From NCBI GenBank assembly GCA_977006965.1, contig OZ345367.1, positions 2,728,001 through 2,792,000 of the forward strand: DNA of 64,000 bases. Direction: 5' to 3'. The notes beneath the pieces were generated by a model. That model saw only the letters and a program-made list of their open reading frames with translations, was not told the origin of the DNA and did no database searches. The position numbers were made by a program, and so were the translations under genes. This DNA is from Phymatolithon calcareum (lineage: Eukaryota > Rhodophyta > Florideophyceae > Hapalidiales). Shown piece by piece: positions 9,078 to 19,843 of the stretch. Position 1 is the first letter of the stretch, and each line of letters opens with the position of its first letter.

Positions 9078-11129
9078 TCATACAACAGTCGCCGCATACA
9101 GATATTGTGGTTTGTTGATGTTGAGGGCGGTCAGGCATCTATTGAACTTTGTCGATTGCAATGGTTTTGTCAGGCAGTCTGCCGGGTTGTGCGCTGTTGC
9201 AATTTTGACTGCTTTGATGTGGCCGTCGCTTATTTGCTCACGCAAGAAATGATATTGAACATCCAGTTGATTTGATTTCGGTGTCGGGTGCGGTGTGCTT
9301 GCGGTGGTAATGGCACCTGCGTTATAAATGAAGAGCGGGGTCGCCGTTTGTTGCGGTTTACCTATGTCGGTCGTAAGCTGCCTGAGGACCTTTATCTGTC
9401 GCGCTGCATGGTATGCTGCGATGTATTCTGCCTCCCACGTTGACCCTGCGACTCGTTTTTGACGCCTCGATTGCCACGCCACCGGTCCTCCATTCCAGAG
9501 TAGGATATTTCCTGTTGTTGATCTGCGCGTGTCTGTGCATCCTGCGTAGTCGCTATCGCAGTACCCTTTTAGTGGTTCTTGTCTGCCGTACGTGATGCCG
9601 TAGTTGGGGGTGGATCGAAGGTAATCCAGTACTCTTCGCGCTGCTTTCCAGTGGAGTGCTGTGGGATTGTGGGTGTATCGTCCAAGCATGCCTGTGACGT
9701 ATCCGATATCAGGGCGCGTGCTGTCTGCAAGGTATCGGAAGTGGCCAACGACCTCGCTGTACGGATATAGAGTTTCATCAAGTGACTCGTCCTCGGGTGT
9801 GGCAGCCTTGAGCGGAGTGGTAAGGTATGGTGTACTGACTTTGTATCCGTTTGTTGCGTTGTACAGCTTCAGGATTTTGTCGATGTAGGCTGGCTGAGAT
9901 ATTTTGATTGTGTGTTTGTCCCAGTCGCGGTCGACTTTCCAATTGATTATGTGCTTGACGGGTCCAAGGTCCTGCAGTGTGTATTGCGTGCTTAACTGGC
10001 TTTTGTCCTTTTCGAGGAGTGAAATGTCGTTTGAAAATGCGAGAAAGTCGTCCATGGTTACCACCAGAACTACAAAGCTTTTTGTCGCCGGTTCCCGGAG
10101 GATGAACGTGCATGTGTCTGCGTTTGATCTCGAGAAGTGCCAAATTTTTAGTCTTTTCGCTAGGCCGCTTGTGAAGATTCTGCAGGCTTGTTTAAGACCG
10201 TATATGTTTTTCTTCACGAGGCCGACGCATTCTGGGTGTTTGAATGTGCCATCGAATCTTGGGAACTGTCGTACGTATACCTGGTCGGAAGGACCGAGCC
10301 ATTCGTGGAGGAATGCTGACTCGATATCCCAGTGGTTATCTCAGTGGTGAGCGTGGAGATCATGGGCTGCGGCGAATGCAAGAGCGATTCGTATTGCGTC
10401 CTTTCCTGCGATTGGTGACGATATTTCAGCCGGGTTGTAGTGCTGGTGTGCGATCTGCCGGTCGCCGCGAACGTTGCATCGTGCTTTGTGCTTGATTATG
10501 CATCCATGTTCGTCTTATTTTATCCTGTAGGTCATCTTCATGGGTAATATTCTGATTCCCTTTGGTACTTTTGATTTGTGGATCCATTCGATTGCCTTCA
10601 CTTCGTCGAACTTGTCAAGCTCTGCGTCGTGTGATAATCTCCAGTGATGCGATTCGTTACTGTTTTGCGCTTGTTGGCGGTTTGGGGGGTGAAATGGATT
10701 ATACTATTGTTGAATGTTGGACGTGGCACATATGCGTCGGGGTCAGAGTGGGGTTGGTACACTTGAAAATCTTGGGACCTACATTTTGTTACCGTGCTTT
10801 TCGTCACGTTTAGAACGATGTAGTGTCGCTCGTCATGTCTGCACAAGTATTGAGCCAATTGTGCTCGGTCTCGGGAGTTCTTCTTCTTGTCTTTTGGGTC
10901 GATCATGAATCCGAACTGTCCGAGTGGGAGGAATGACAGTCGCTGGGGCTCTCTGTCATGCCATACTGCTGCTGGTACTACTTTGGCTCCGTAATGGTAG
11001 GTTTTGTTGTATTTGTCCACTGTGTCTCGCAGTGCGTACTCCCAGAAGTGGGGTGGGAGATTACTGTGTGCCATTGAGCTTCTCGTTCTGTCCGCAAGTG
11101 TTTGATTGATTCGCTCTGCTCTTGCGTTC
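9078..11129 (-). pseudogene. Copia pol: end of integrase, reverse transcriptase and RNase H
   Basis: The longest open part (9078-10217) starts KKNIYGLKQACRIF (the copia IYGLKQA landmark). It contains VVTMDDFLAFSND as the RT catalytic box (MDD rather than YVDD), GYCDSDYAGC (RNase H first Asp) and TWEAEYIAAYHAAR (RNase H Glu). Upstream, PPHFWEYALRDT is the integrase C-terminus. Defects are a frame change near 10.6 kb, a TAA before DEHGC near 10.52 kb, and a TGA created by what looks like a 12-base duplication near 10.35 kb (HH-stop-DNHWDIESAFL). The frame ends inside the LTR region. Confidence 0.9.
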
Positions 11130-11131
11130 TC

Positions 11132-12965
11132 TTACGGGGTATGCGGCGTTGTGAGCTTCGTTTTTATGTTGTGCGTGGTGAAGAATGCGTTTAGGTCTTT
11201 CGTTTGGTATTCCTTAGCGTTGTCTGCTCGAAATTCACGTATTGGCACTCCAGTGTGACTCATTATGTTCAGTAAAACTGATTTGATGCCGTTCTTGAGT
11301 TCTTTGCGGTGTGTAAGTAGATTTACTTGCAGGTACCGTGCGGCCTCGTCGAGGTAGGTGACGAAGTGATTGTATCCGTTATGCGACTGCACGTCCCACG
11401 AGCATGTATCTGAGGCGATACTGGTACCGGGGTGTGGCGTTCTTTTACTGCCGTTGAATGGGGACCTCTTCATCTTTCCTTTTGCGCAGCCTGAGCAGGA
11501 AATGAGCGGTGGTGTCCTTCTCAGCGTGGCTGGGAGTCCGGGGTAGTTCATCTTCGCCATGATGTGTAATGTTTCCAAACTTATGTGATTGTATAGCCTG
11601 TGGTAATGGTAGTAGTCTCTGGAAATAATGTTGGGATGTATAGGAGCCGGTTCCATGTCCTGTATGGAAGGGGTGTGTGGCGAAACTCGTACCGTAGGTG
11701 TCTGCTCGGCTCTTCTGTTTATCCTGGTCGTAAGGTGTGGGGGTAGCATTTGGCGTGTTGTCGTTGCAAGTTTGTTGTCTCGTGGCATTGTTCTGATAGA
11801 GTTTATTGCGACCTTGCGGCTTTTGCTTGTAGGGATACTGCCGGGAATTTGGTAAAGTCCGTTCTCGGCTCTGCCTTCGTACATTATGTTCAGGGGCGGG
11901 GTCCTTGAGGGCTTTGTGATATAGGACTTGCGCTTGCTGAAGTGCAGATCGTATTTTCTTGGTAATTGGGAGACTGAGATAAGTGGCCGTGAGAGTGTTG
12001 GTACGGCCACCGCGTCAGGGAGCGATATCTTGAGGTCACCGATGTTGATAGCCGTGGGGCCGCGGTGGGTTACTGCTGCTCTATGCCCTGTCGCCGTTTT
12101 CGTGGTTATTGTAGAGATCTCTTTCATAGTGTTAGTGGGCTTTCGCATATGCGTCGGGTAGCATCCTGAGTCTAGTAGTGCGATAGGGTTATTTGTTGTT
12201 ACCTGTGTTTCGGCTGATGACGCCGAATTGACCGATTCTTCGTCGTCTGGATAGGTTTGTGGCGGTATGATGGCGTTCGCTCTAGCTTGGCGTCTTTGAC
12301 CTTTATGGTGCCTGGGATGGCGCTCTCGACTGCGGTTTGGCCCTGGTGCCGCGAGCTGGAACTGCCCGTACTTGGGGAGTGCCTTCCATTTTTGGTAGTC
12401 CCTACATCCCGCTAGTGAGTGTCCTGAGGTTCCATGGAACGTGCACCACGTCGCGGGGTCTTGACCGTAGGGCGTGGGTGCATTGCGGTGCACCAGTGTT
12501 TTACGCTGGCCGTATTGCTGTTGCTGTGCTGATGTGTAAAGGCCTGGCGTCGGGGTGTACATTTGCTGTCTTGTGGGAGGTGTGTTCAGAGATAGTGTCC
12601 GCAGGTATGTTGTGAGTTTAGAAATATCGGTTTTAAGTTCCGAGATTAGGAGGGATTGCGCTCGGACTTGGCAGTAATGTGGGTCCTTAATTCCGTTGAG
12701 AATGATATCGATCGCGATACTTTCGTCGATCATACCTGGGTAGTTTTGCGCGAGAAGTTGGTCTCTGAGTTCCATGTGTTCTTCAAGGTACGCGGTGAGG
12801 TCTTGCCCTGGATGAAGTTCGAGGGAAATTGCTTTTTGGTAGATGAGGCTTGGGTTGTTGGAAGGGTGGGGGTCGATAACTTGCTTGATCGACGTGCTGA
12901 GCTGGTGTGGTGTTTTCGTGGTGAAGTAATTTGTCGGGATCCGCTTTTTGACGTCCAGTGTGATC
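11132..12965 (-). pseudogene. Copia gag end, aspartic protease, GAG-pre-integrase and integrase core
   Basis: In order: a zinc-knuckle-like WCTFHGTSGHSLAGCRDY; the protease ALLDSGCYPTHM (DSG catalytic triplet); the GAG-pre-integrase HNHC-like region with RLYNHISLETLHIMAKMNY and ISCSGCAKGKMKRSPF; then the integrase catalytic Asp residues in SIASDTCSW and FRADNAKEY. The frame stops with TAA at 11132-11134 exactly where copia integrases usually read HTPQQN, here HTP-stop-ENARAERINQ, a probable Gln-to-stop change. It is in the same frame as the gag ORF to its right, so gag and pol were originally one frame. Confidence 0.9.
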
Positions 12966-12967
12966 GA

Positions 12968-13375
12968 TTACCCGATCGCGAGTAGGGCAGAATGCTTGGA
13001 GAGCTCGTGTTGTGCTTTCTGTTCCGGAAGCGGTACGTCTTGTATGATGTGCGTGTGAAACTTGAACTCATCTCTCATGCCGAGGACGAGGAGCGATTGA
13101 TGCCATGTTGCGTAGTTGCGAAAGGTGAGCGGTTCGATTTGCCAAAGTTTCTCGGACATTTTGCTTGGTTGGGAAGTTGAGTTTCTTGGTTTGTGGTTTA
13201 CTCTTGTGGCCTTGCGGAGGGCTGTTTGTATGATCGTTGTAGCCACGTACTTGGCGTAGTTTTTGTGCTTGGTTGCGTTTCTCTTGGCGCGTCGTGATGC
13301 GCGACTGCCGGCTCGGGTGTGTTGCTCGGGAGGTGGGCTTTTGTTCGTCGTCGCCGGTTGCGATTTGAGGCCCAT
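12968..13375 (-). pseudogene. Copia gag N-terminus
   Basis: The frame starts with an ATG that lies within the primer-binding site immediately inside the LTR. It reads a basic N-terminus (SRASRRAKRNATKHKNYAKY), then LWQIEPLTFRNYATWHQSLL, a typical copia gag (UBN2-like) start with an F-x-x-W pattern. A TAA at 12968 after SALLAIG interrupts it, but the same frame continues (SITLDVKKRIP) into the gag-pol body. Confidence 0.8.
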
Positions 13376-13379
13376 AACC
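13361..13379 (-). promoter_or_regulatory. Copia primer-binding site, half initiator-tRNA-Met type
   Basis: Directly inside the 5' LTR the minus strand reads GGTTATGGGCC followed by TCAAATCG. From memory, Drosophila copia has the same GGTTATGGGCC start and primes from the anticodon-half of initiator tRNA-Met, whose anticodon loop CATAACC is complementary. The gag ATG overlaps this site. Confidence 0.65.
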
Positions 13380-13460
13380 TGGTATCCAGGATCCTGTCCT
13401 TTACTGGTTTGTCCATGCTGGGGTATTTATACTACCTCCGTGTACATGTGTCATACAACA
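13380..13460 (-). repeat. 5' LTR of the copia element (81 bp)
   Basis: It starts TGGTATCC and ends CATACAACA on the plus strand, and pairs with 8967-9047. The promoter-like GTATAAATAC reads on the minus strand, consistent with transcription toward lower coordinates. At 81 bp it is among the shortest LTRs one would expect. Confidence 0.9.
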
Positions 13461-13465
13461 CTCTA
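13461..13465. repeat. Target-site duplication CTCTA (right)
   Basis: Identical to 8962-8966 and directly adjacent to the right LTR. Confidence 0.9.
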
Positions 13466-14298
13466 CACACCGACAGTACAGCTCGAGTAGAACATTTGGA
13501 CAGTCCTCATCATATTTCCCGTCCCGCTTCGCCTCCGGTACTAATCGAAACGGCGCGATATGGCCTCCAGTATTGCGTTCTGTTGCGTTTCCGGCAGACC
13601 ATCCGGTGCTCGCAACGGAGGCTAAAAACTTTCCTTCAACTCCAGACGCTTTTTTGTGCACGTTGCACAAGAACTGTTGTTTACCAGAGCCAGAAAATCC
13701 GGAAGTCGCTCGAGGGTTAGTTTTGAAAGTTTTCAATCGATACGATCGGCACCCTGGGTCTCTAGCGACAGTTAATTCAATACGAAAACGAATTTCGTTC
13801 CTTAAAAACGCGATCAAAATAGCAGACGGTCCACAATGGACGAAAAAAATAGGCTCAAAATTAAGCATCGGAAGTCTAAAGCAAATGATGGCCATTTTAC
13901 GATGTGCAACCGAGGATATTGAAGTGCAGAGCAACACGATATTTCCAGGGTATTCAAAGCCTATATTCAGAAACACAAACTGGGCATATCACACAGAACA
14001 CGCAAAAAGTACTCGAGACTACTATGTCGTCCATCCGAACAATCAGCATAATGTTGTCACCCGATTCGAAATCATTCTACGAAACATTATACCGTCCTTT
14101 CCATCTTTTGACACGGTGCGCAAAAAAATGGACCTGCCCATACTACAAGAAACGTACCATGAGAAAGAGAAAGCGAAAAGAAAAAAGGAGGCGGACATAA
14201 GAAAGCGCGCTCAGGGAGCTTCAAGAGCAAAAAGATTTCGTGCAAATCGAAAGAGAATCCTTAATGACAAGGAACACAAGAACCACAAGTATGTTTAA
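13466..14298 (+). pseudogene. 3' part of the unknown gene split by the copia element
   Basis: Continues in phase the frame of 8681-8966. The segment has a Cys-rich spot (FLCTLHKNCCLPEPENPE), a middle of mixed helical composition and a strongly basic tail (EKEKAKRKKEADIRKRAQG and RAKRFRANRKRILNDKEHK) suggesting a nucleic-acid-binding or nuclear C-terminus. It has no ATG near its own left end, so without the 5' part it has no good start, which supports the split-gene reading. No family is recognised. Expression of this half could only arise from an internal Met or from the LTR antisense side. Confidence 0.55.
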
Positions 14299-14617
14299 GA
14301 ATTGTACACAAAACAATTAGAGAAAGCAAAAATTTATATAAAAAACAGAAAGTGAGTGGATATTGTTTATGGTACATGAAACTCAGCAACTTAGGCGGGA
14401 TAGTATTTCGACTGTTTTATCTCTCTTATCTCACACACTCGCAGCTTCTTCGCGTCATCGCCACCGCAACGCTGAAGGATTTCTGCCGATAATACCAACA
14501 CACATTCTTCTTCTGAGTCAATGATTACACCGCTGTTCACATCAACTACGACGGCGTGATCTACGCGAGAGCCCTCACGCAGCCGAACAAGGAAGACAGC
14601 TTCACGCCTCGCCGATA
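14299..14617. other. Intergenic stretch
   Basis: Holds the 3' flank of the unknown gene (AT-rich, AATTTATATAAAAA near 14330). A short plus-strand frame (HINYDGVIYARALTQPN near 14535-14600) stops just before the next ORF and could be a frame-shifted upstream part of it. Nothing else is seen. Confidence 0.4.
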
Positions 14618-15154
14618 ATGCTCTACTGCCGGAAACACCTCTCGGGCGGGACGTGCACGGAATCAGACTTAAGGGATGTCCTGCGCAGGTGTGCTCAGAA
14701 AGATGTAACTGAAATTGAGAACCGACATGACGTCATGGCCGCTGCTCTAAACTATCACAGAAATCTCAGCGGCCGAGGAGGTATCTACACATGGGTTCCT
14801 ATACGTTTTCGGGCCGTATTCTGCGAAGATGCAGTCGACAAAAAAGGTTCTAGAAGCCTACATCAATTTCTGCGGAAACTGAAGGAGGACAGGACTGGGA
14901 AGCGTTCCATGCAAGATTATCTACCGTCTACTTACGACTCAGATGTCGTTATTTGGTTCCTGAACTTGAAAAACGAGCCACTTCTGCGACAAATTAAGAC
15001 CTTACCATATAATAACCTTCATCATACGAAATCGGAGAGAAACATTTCCGAAAACTCAGAAAGTGTCTTCCGCCAGCTCGAATTTGACAACAAGCAAGGC
15101 AACGTCCCTTCGAACAATAGCAACAGTTTTTACGATCACGATCAGACCCACTGA
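14618..15154 (+). CDS. Unknown 178-residue protein
   Basis: ATG start, no introns visible, stop 16 bases before the minisatellite. Its composition is ordinary and soluble: WVPIRFRAVFCEDAV in the middle, a charged centre (RKLKEDRTGKRSMQDY), and an Asn/Ser/His-rich tail (NVPSNNSNSFYDHDQTH). No signal peptide, membrane segment or known domain is visible. An adjacent upstream frame suggests that the original protein was longer at its N-terminus or has an unrecognised intron. Closeness to a large tandem array makes its expression doubtful. Confidence 0.35.
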   Translation: MLYCRKHLSGGTCTESDLRDVLRRCAQKDVTEIENRHDVMAAALNYHRNLSGRGGIYTWVPIRFRAVFCEDAVDKKGSRSLHQFLRKLKEDRTGKRSMQDYLPSTYDSDVVIWFLNLKNEPLLRQIKTLPYNNLHHTKSERNISENSESVFRQLEFDNKQGNVPSNNSNSFYDHDQTH

Positions 15155-15170
15155 GCTGAGGAAAACTGCT

Positions 15171-18100
15171 AATGAAAATGAATGAAAATGAATGAAAATG
15201 AATGAAAATGAATGAAAATGAATGAAAATGAATGAAAATGAATGAAAATGAATGAAAATGAATGAAAATGAATGAAAATGAATGAAAATGAATGAAAATG
15301 AATGAAAATGAATGAAAATGAATGAAAATGAATGAAAATGAATGAAAATGAATGAAAATGAATGAAAATGAATGAAAATGAATGAAAATGAATGAAAATG
15401 AATGAAAATGAATGAAAATGAATGAAAATGAATGAAAATGAATGAAAATGAATGAAAATGAATGAAAATGAATGAAAATGAATGAAAATGAATGAAAATG
15501 AATGAAAATGAATGAAAATGAATGAAAATGAATGAAAATGAATGAAAATGAATGAAAATGAATGAAAATGAATGAAAATGAATGAAAATGAATGAAAATG
15601 AATGAAAATGAATGAAAATGAATGAAAATGAATGAAAATGAATGAAAATGAATGAAAATGAATGAAAATGAATGAAAATGAATGAAAATGAATGAAAATG
15701 AATGAAAATGAATGAAAATGAATGAAAATGAATGAAAATGAATGAAAATGAATGAAAATGAATGAAAATGAATGAAAATGAATGAAAATGAATGAAAATG
15801 AATGAAAATGAATGAAAATGAATGAAAATGAATGAAAATGAATGAAAATGAATGAAAATGAATGAAAATGAATGAAAATGAATGAAAATGAATGAAAATG
15901 AATGAAAATGAATGAAAATGAATGAAAATGAATGAAAATGAATGAAAATGAATGAAAATGAATGAAAATGAATGAAAATGAATGAAAATGAATGAAAATG
16001 AATGAAAATGAATGAAAATGAATGAAAATGAATGAAAATGAATGAAAATGAATGAAAATGAATGAAAATGAATGAAAATGAATGAAAATGAATGAAAATG
16101 AATGAAAATGAATGAAAATGAATGAAAATGAATGAAAATGAATGAAAATGAATGAAAATGAATGAAAATGAATGAAAATGAATGAAAATGAATGAAAATG
16201 AATGAAAATGAATGAAAATGAATGAAAATGAATGAAAATGAATGAAAATGAATGAAAATGAATGAAAATGAATGAAAATGAATGAAAATGAATGAAAATG
16301 AATGAAAATGAATGAAAATGAATGAAAATGAATGAAAATGAATGAAAATGAATGAAAATGAATGAAAATGAATGAAAATGAATGAAAATGAATGAAAATG
16401 AATGAAAATGAATGAAAATGAATGAAAATGAATGAAAATGAATGAAAATGAATGAAAATGAATGAAAATGAATGAAAATGAATGAAAATGAATGAAAATG
16501 AATGAAAATGAATGAAAATGAATGAAAATGAATGAAAATGAATGAAAATGAATGAAAATGAATGAAAATGAATGAAAATGAATGAAAATGAATGAAAATG
16601 AATGAAAATGAATGAAAATGAATGAAAATGAATGAAAATGAATGAAAATGAATGAAAATGAATGAAAATGAATGAAAATGAATGAAAATGAATGAAAATG
16701 AATGAAAATGAATGAAAATGAATGAAAATGAATGAAAATGAATGAAAATGAATGAAAATGAATGAAAATGAATGAAAATGAATGAAAATGAATGAAAATG
16801 AATGAAAATGAATGAAAATGAATGAAAATGAATGAAAATGAATGAAAATGAATGAAAATGAATGAAAATGAATGAAAATGAATGAAAATGAATGAAAATG
16901 AATGAAATGAATGAAAATGAATGAAAATGAATGAAAATGAATGAAAATGAATGAAAATGAATGAAAATGAATGAAAATGAATGAAAATGAATGAAATGAA
17001 TGAAATGAATGAAAATGAATGAAAATGAATGAAAATGAATGAAAATGAATGAAAATGAATGAAAATGAATGAAAATGAATGAAAATGAATGAAAATGAAT
17101 GAAAATGAATGAAAATGAATGAAAATGAATGAAAATGAATGAAAATGAATGAAAATGAATGAAAATGAATGAAAATGAATGAAAATGAATGAAAATGAAT
17201 GAAAATGAATGAAAATGAATGAAAATGAATGAAAATGAATGAAAATGAATGAAAATGAATGAAAATGAATGAAAATGAATGAAAATGAATGAAAATGAAT
17301 GAAAATGAATGAAAATGAATGAAAATGAATGAAAATGAATGAAAATGAATGAAAATGAATGAAAATGAATGAAAATGAATGAAAATGAATGAAAATGAAT
17401 GAAAATGAATGAAAATGAATGAAAATGAATGAAAATGAATGAAAATGAATGAAAATGAATGAAAATGAATGAAAATGAATGAAAATGAATGAAAATGAAT
17501 GAAAATGAATGAAAATGAATGAAAATGAATGAAAATGAATGAAAATGAATGAAAATGAATGAAAATGAATGAAAATGAATGAAAATGAATGAAAATGAAT
17601 GAAAATGAATGAAAATGAATGAAAATGAATGAAAATGAATGAAAATGAATGAAAATGAATGAAAATGAATGAAAATGAATGAAAATGAATGAAAATGAAT
17701 GAAAATGAATGAAAATGAATGAAAATGAATGAAAATGAATGAAAATGAATGAAAATGAATGAAAATGAATGAAAATGAATGAAAATGAATGAAAATGAAT
17801 GAAAATGAATGAAAATGAATGAAAATGAATGAAAATGAATGAAAATGAATGAAAATGAATGAAATGAATGAAAATGAATGAAAATGAATGAAAATGAATG
17901 AAAATGAATGAAAATGAATGAAATGAATGAAAATGAATGAAAATGAATGAAAATGAATGAAAATGAATGAAAATGAATGAAAATGAATGAAAATGAATGA
18001 AAATGAATGAAAATGAATGAAAATGAATGAAAATGAATGAAAATGAATGAAAATGAATGAAAATGAATGAAATGAATGAAATGAATGAAAATGAATGAAA

Positions 18101-19290
18101 ATGAATGAAATGAATGAAAATGAATGAAAATGAATGAAAATGAATGAAAATGAATGAAAATGAATGAAAATGAATGAAAATGAATGAAAATGAATGAAAA
18201 TGAATGAAAATGAATGAAAATGAATGAAAATGAATGAAAATGAATGAAAATGAATGAAAATGAATGAAAATGAATGAAAATGAATGAAAATGAATGAAAA
18301 TGAATGAAAATGAATGAAAATGAATGAAAATGAATGAAAATGAATGAAAATGAATGAAAATGAATGAAAATGAATGAAAATGAATGAAAATGAATGAAAA
18401 TGAATGAAAATGAATGAAAATGAATGAAAATGAATGAAAATGAATGAAAATGAATGAAAATGAATGAAAATGAATGAAAATGAATGAAAATGAATGAAAA
18501 TGAATGAAAATGAATGAAAATGAATGAAAATGAATGAAAATGAATGAAAATGAATGAAAATGAATGAAAATGAATGAAAATGAATGAAAATGAATGAAAA
18601 TGAATGAAAATGAATGAAAATGAATGAAAATGAATGAAAATGAATGAAAATGAATGAAAATGAATGAAAATGAATGAAAATGAATGAAAATGAATGAAAA
18701 TGAATGAAAATGAATGAAAATGAATGAAAATGAATGAAAATGAATGAAAATGAATGAAAATGAATGAAAATGAATGAAAATGAATGAAAATGAATGAAAA
18801 TGAATGAAAATGAATGAAAATGAATGAAAATGAATGAAAATGAATGAAAATGAATGAAAATGAATGAAAATGAATGAAAATGAATGAAAATGAATGAAAA
18901 TGAATGAAAATGAATGAAAATGAATGAAAATGAATGAAAATGAATGAAAATGAATGAAAATGAATGAAAATGAATGAAAATGAATGAAAATGAATGAAAA
19001 TGAATGAAAATGAATGAAAATGAATGAAAATGAATGAAAATGAATGAAAATGAATGAAAATGAATGAAAATGAATGAAAATGAATGAAAATGAATGAAAA
19101 TGAATGAAAATGAATGAAAATGAATGAAAATGAATGAAAATGAATGAAAATGAATGAAAATGAATGAAAATGAATGAAAATGAATGAAAATGAATGAAAA
19201 TGAATGAAAATGAATGAAAATGAATGAAAATGAATGAAAATGAATGAAAATGAATGAAAATGAATGAAAATGAATGAAAATGAATGAAAA
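15171..19290 (+). repeat. 4.1-kb minisatellite of the 10-bp unit AATGAAAATG
   Basis: About 412 head-to-tail copies with almost no substitutions. The only variants I saw are eight 9-bp units lacking one A, clustered at about 16.90, 16.99-17.01, 17.86, 17.92 and 18.07-18.11 kb. The plus strand contains no C within the array. Because the minus strand of the unit (CATTTTCATT) lacks stop codons in all phases, very long minus-strand frames (repeating HSFSFIFIHF) appear by composition alone and are not considered genes. The unit does not resemble known telomere repeats. Confidence 0.97.
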
Positions 19291-19843
19291 CGAAGTTGGA
19301 CGTTTCAGAAACTCTGAATAATGCAACCTTCTTCGAGACTTTCAAAGAGGCGTTCTGATCCGCCGCCTTGATTTATGTTCCAATAGTACTTTCATATTTG
19401 ATATTTTGAAGTCAATTGCCAATCCATGGGCACCACCAGCTAGCCAATATAGGCAAGGATACATAAGAAAGTGTTAGAGTACGATATGCGTTTCGTATGC
19501 TAATTGGACGAGGAGGGTTTGAATGTAAATATACATCTATGGTGTGAGGAGGATGATCCTCCCCACCACCACCCATCGTGCCGCACGTACCCTTCTTGAA
19601 ACTGAGAGCACGACGCGTGACGTACCGCTGTCGCCTTCAACCCGGACCGCTTCTAGCGCAACAAATTTGCCCGAGAACAATAAGCGCATACTTTCGCACC
19701 GTGTGATATTTGAATCCATGAGAAGCGAGTCTAGGAACGACATAACCGTGGAAATAACAAATGTACATCAAAGCGTGATTGATCCGAGAGTGAGATAAGT
19801 GAAAACGAGTCGCCGACGTCATTGAGACCGAAACGCCAAGCCA
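19291..19843. other. Flank between minisatellite and Sel1 pseudogene
   Basis: No gene recognised. An open plus-strand frame from ATG 19553 to 19798 is Thr/Ser-rich at its start and may be the decayed 5' end of the Sel1 gene that follows. Confidence 0.35.

Larger units (their letters stand above)
8967..13460 (-). mobile_element. Copia (Ty1/copia) LTR retrotransposon, complete but mutated
   Basis: Two near-identical 81-bp LTRs bound a minus-strand gag-protease-integrase-RT-RNase H array in the copia order (integrase before RT), with CTCTA on both sides. The element is 4,494 bp. The LTRs differ at only two positions, implying a fairly recent insertion, yet the coding region carries several stops and at least one frameshift, so this copy is not autonomous. 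It lies inside an unknown coding frame in antisense orientation. Confidence 0.95.

Noticed and set aside
9078-13375. Reassigned stop codons in the copia element
   Set aside because: Both TAA and TGA occur, together with a frameshift and a small duplication, while neighbouring host ORFs end normally. Decay explains it better.
15171-19290. CRISPR array or telomere repeat
   Set aside because: Units are 10 bp with no spacers, and the sequence does not resemble any telomere repeat I know.
15056-19345. Two minus-strand frames of about 1,400 codons (repeating HSFSFIFIHF)
   Set aside because: They exist only because the minisatellite unit lacks stop codons on that strand in every phase. No start context or non-repeat domain supports a protein.
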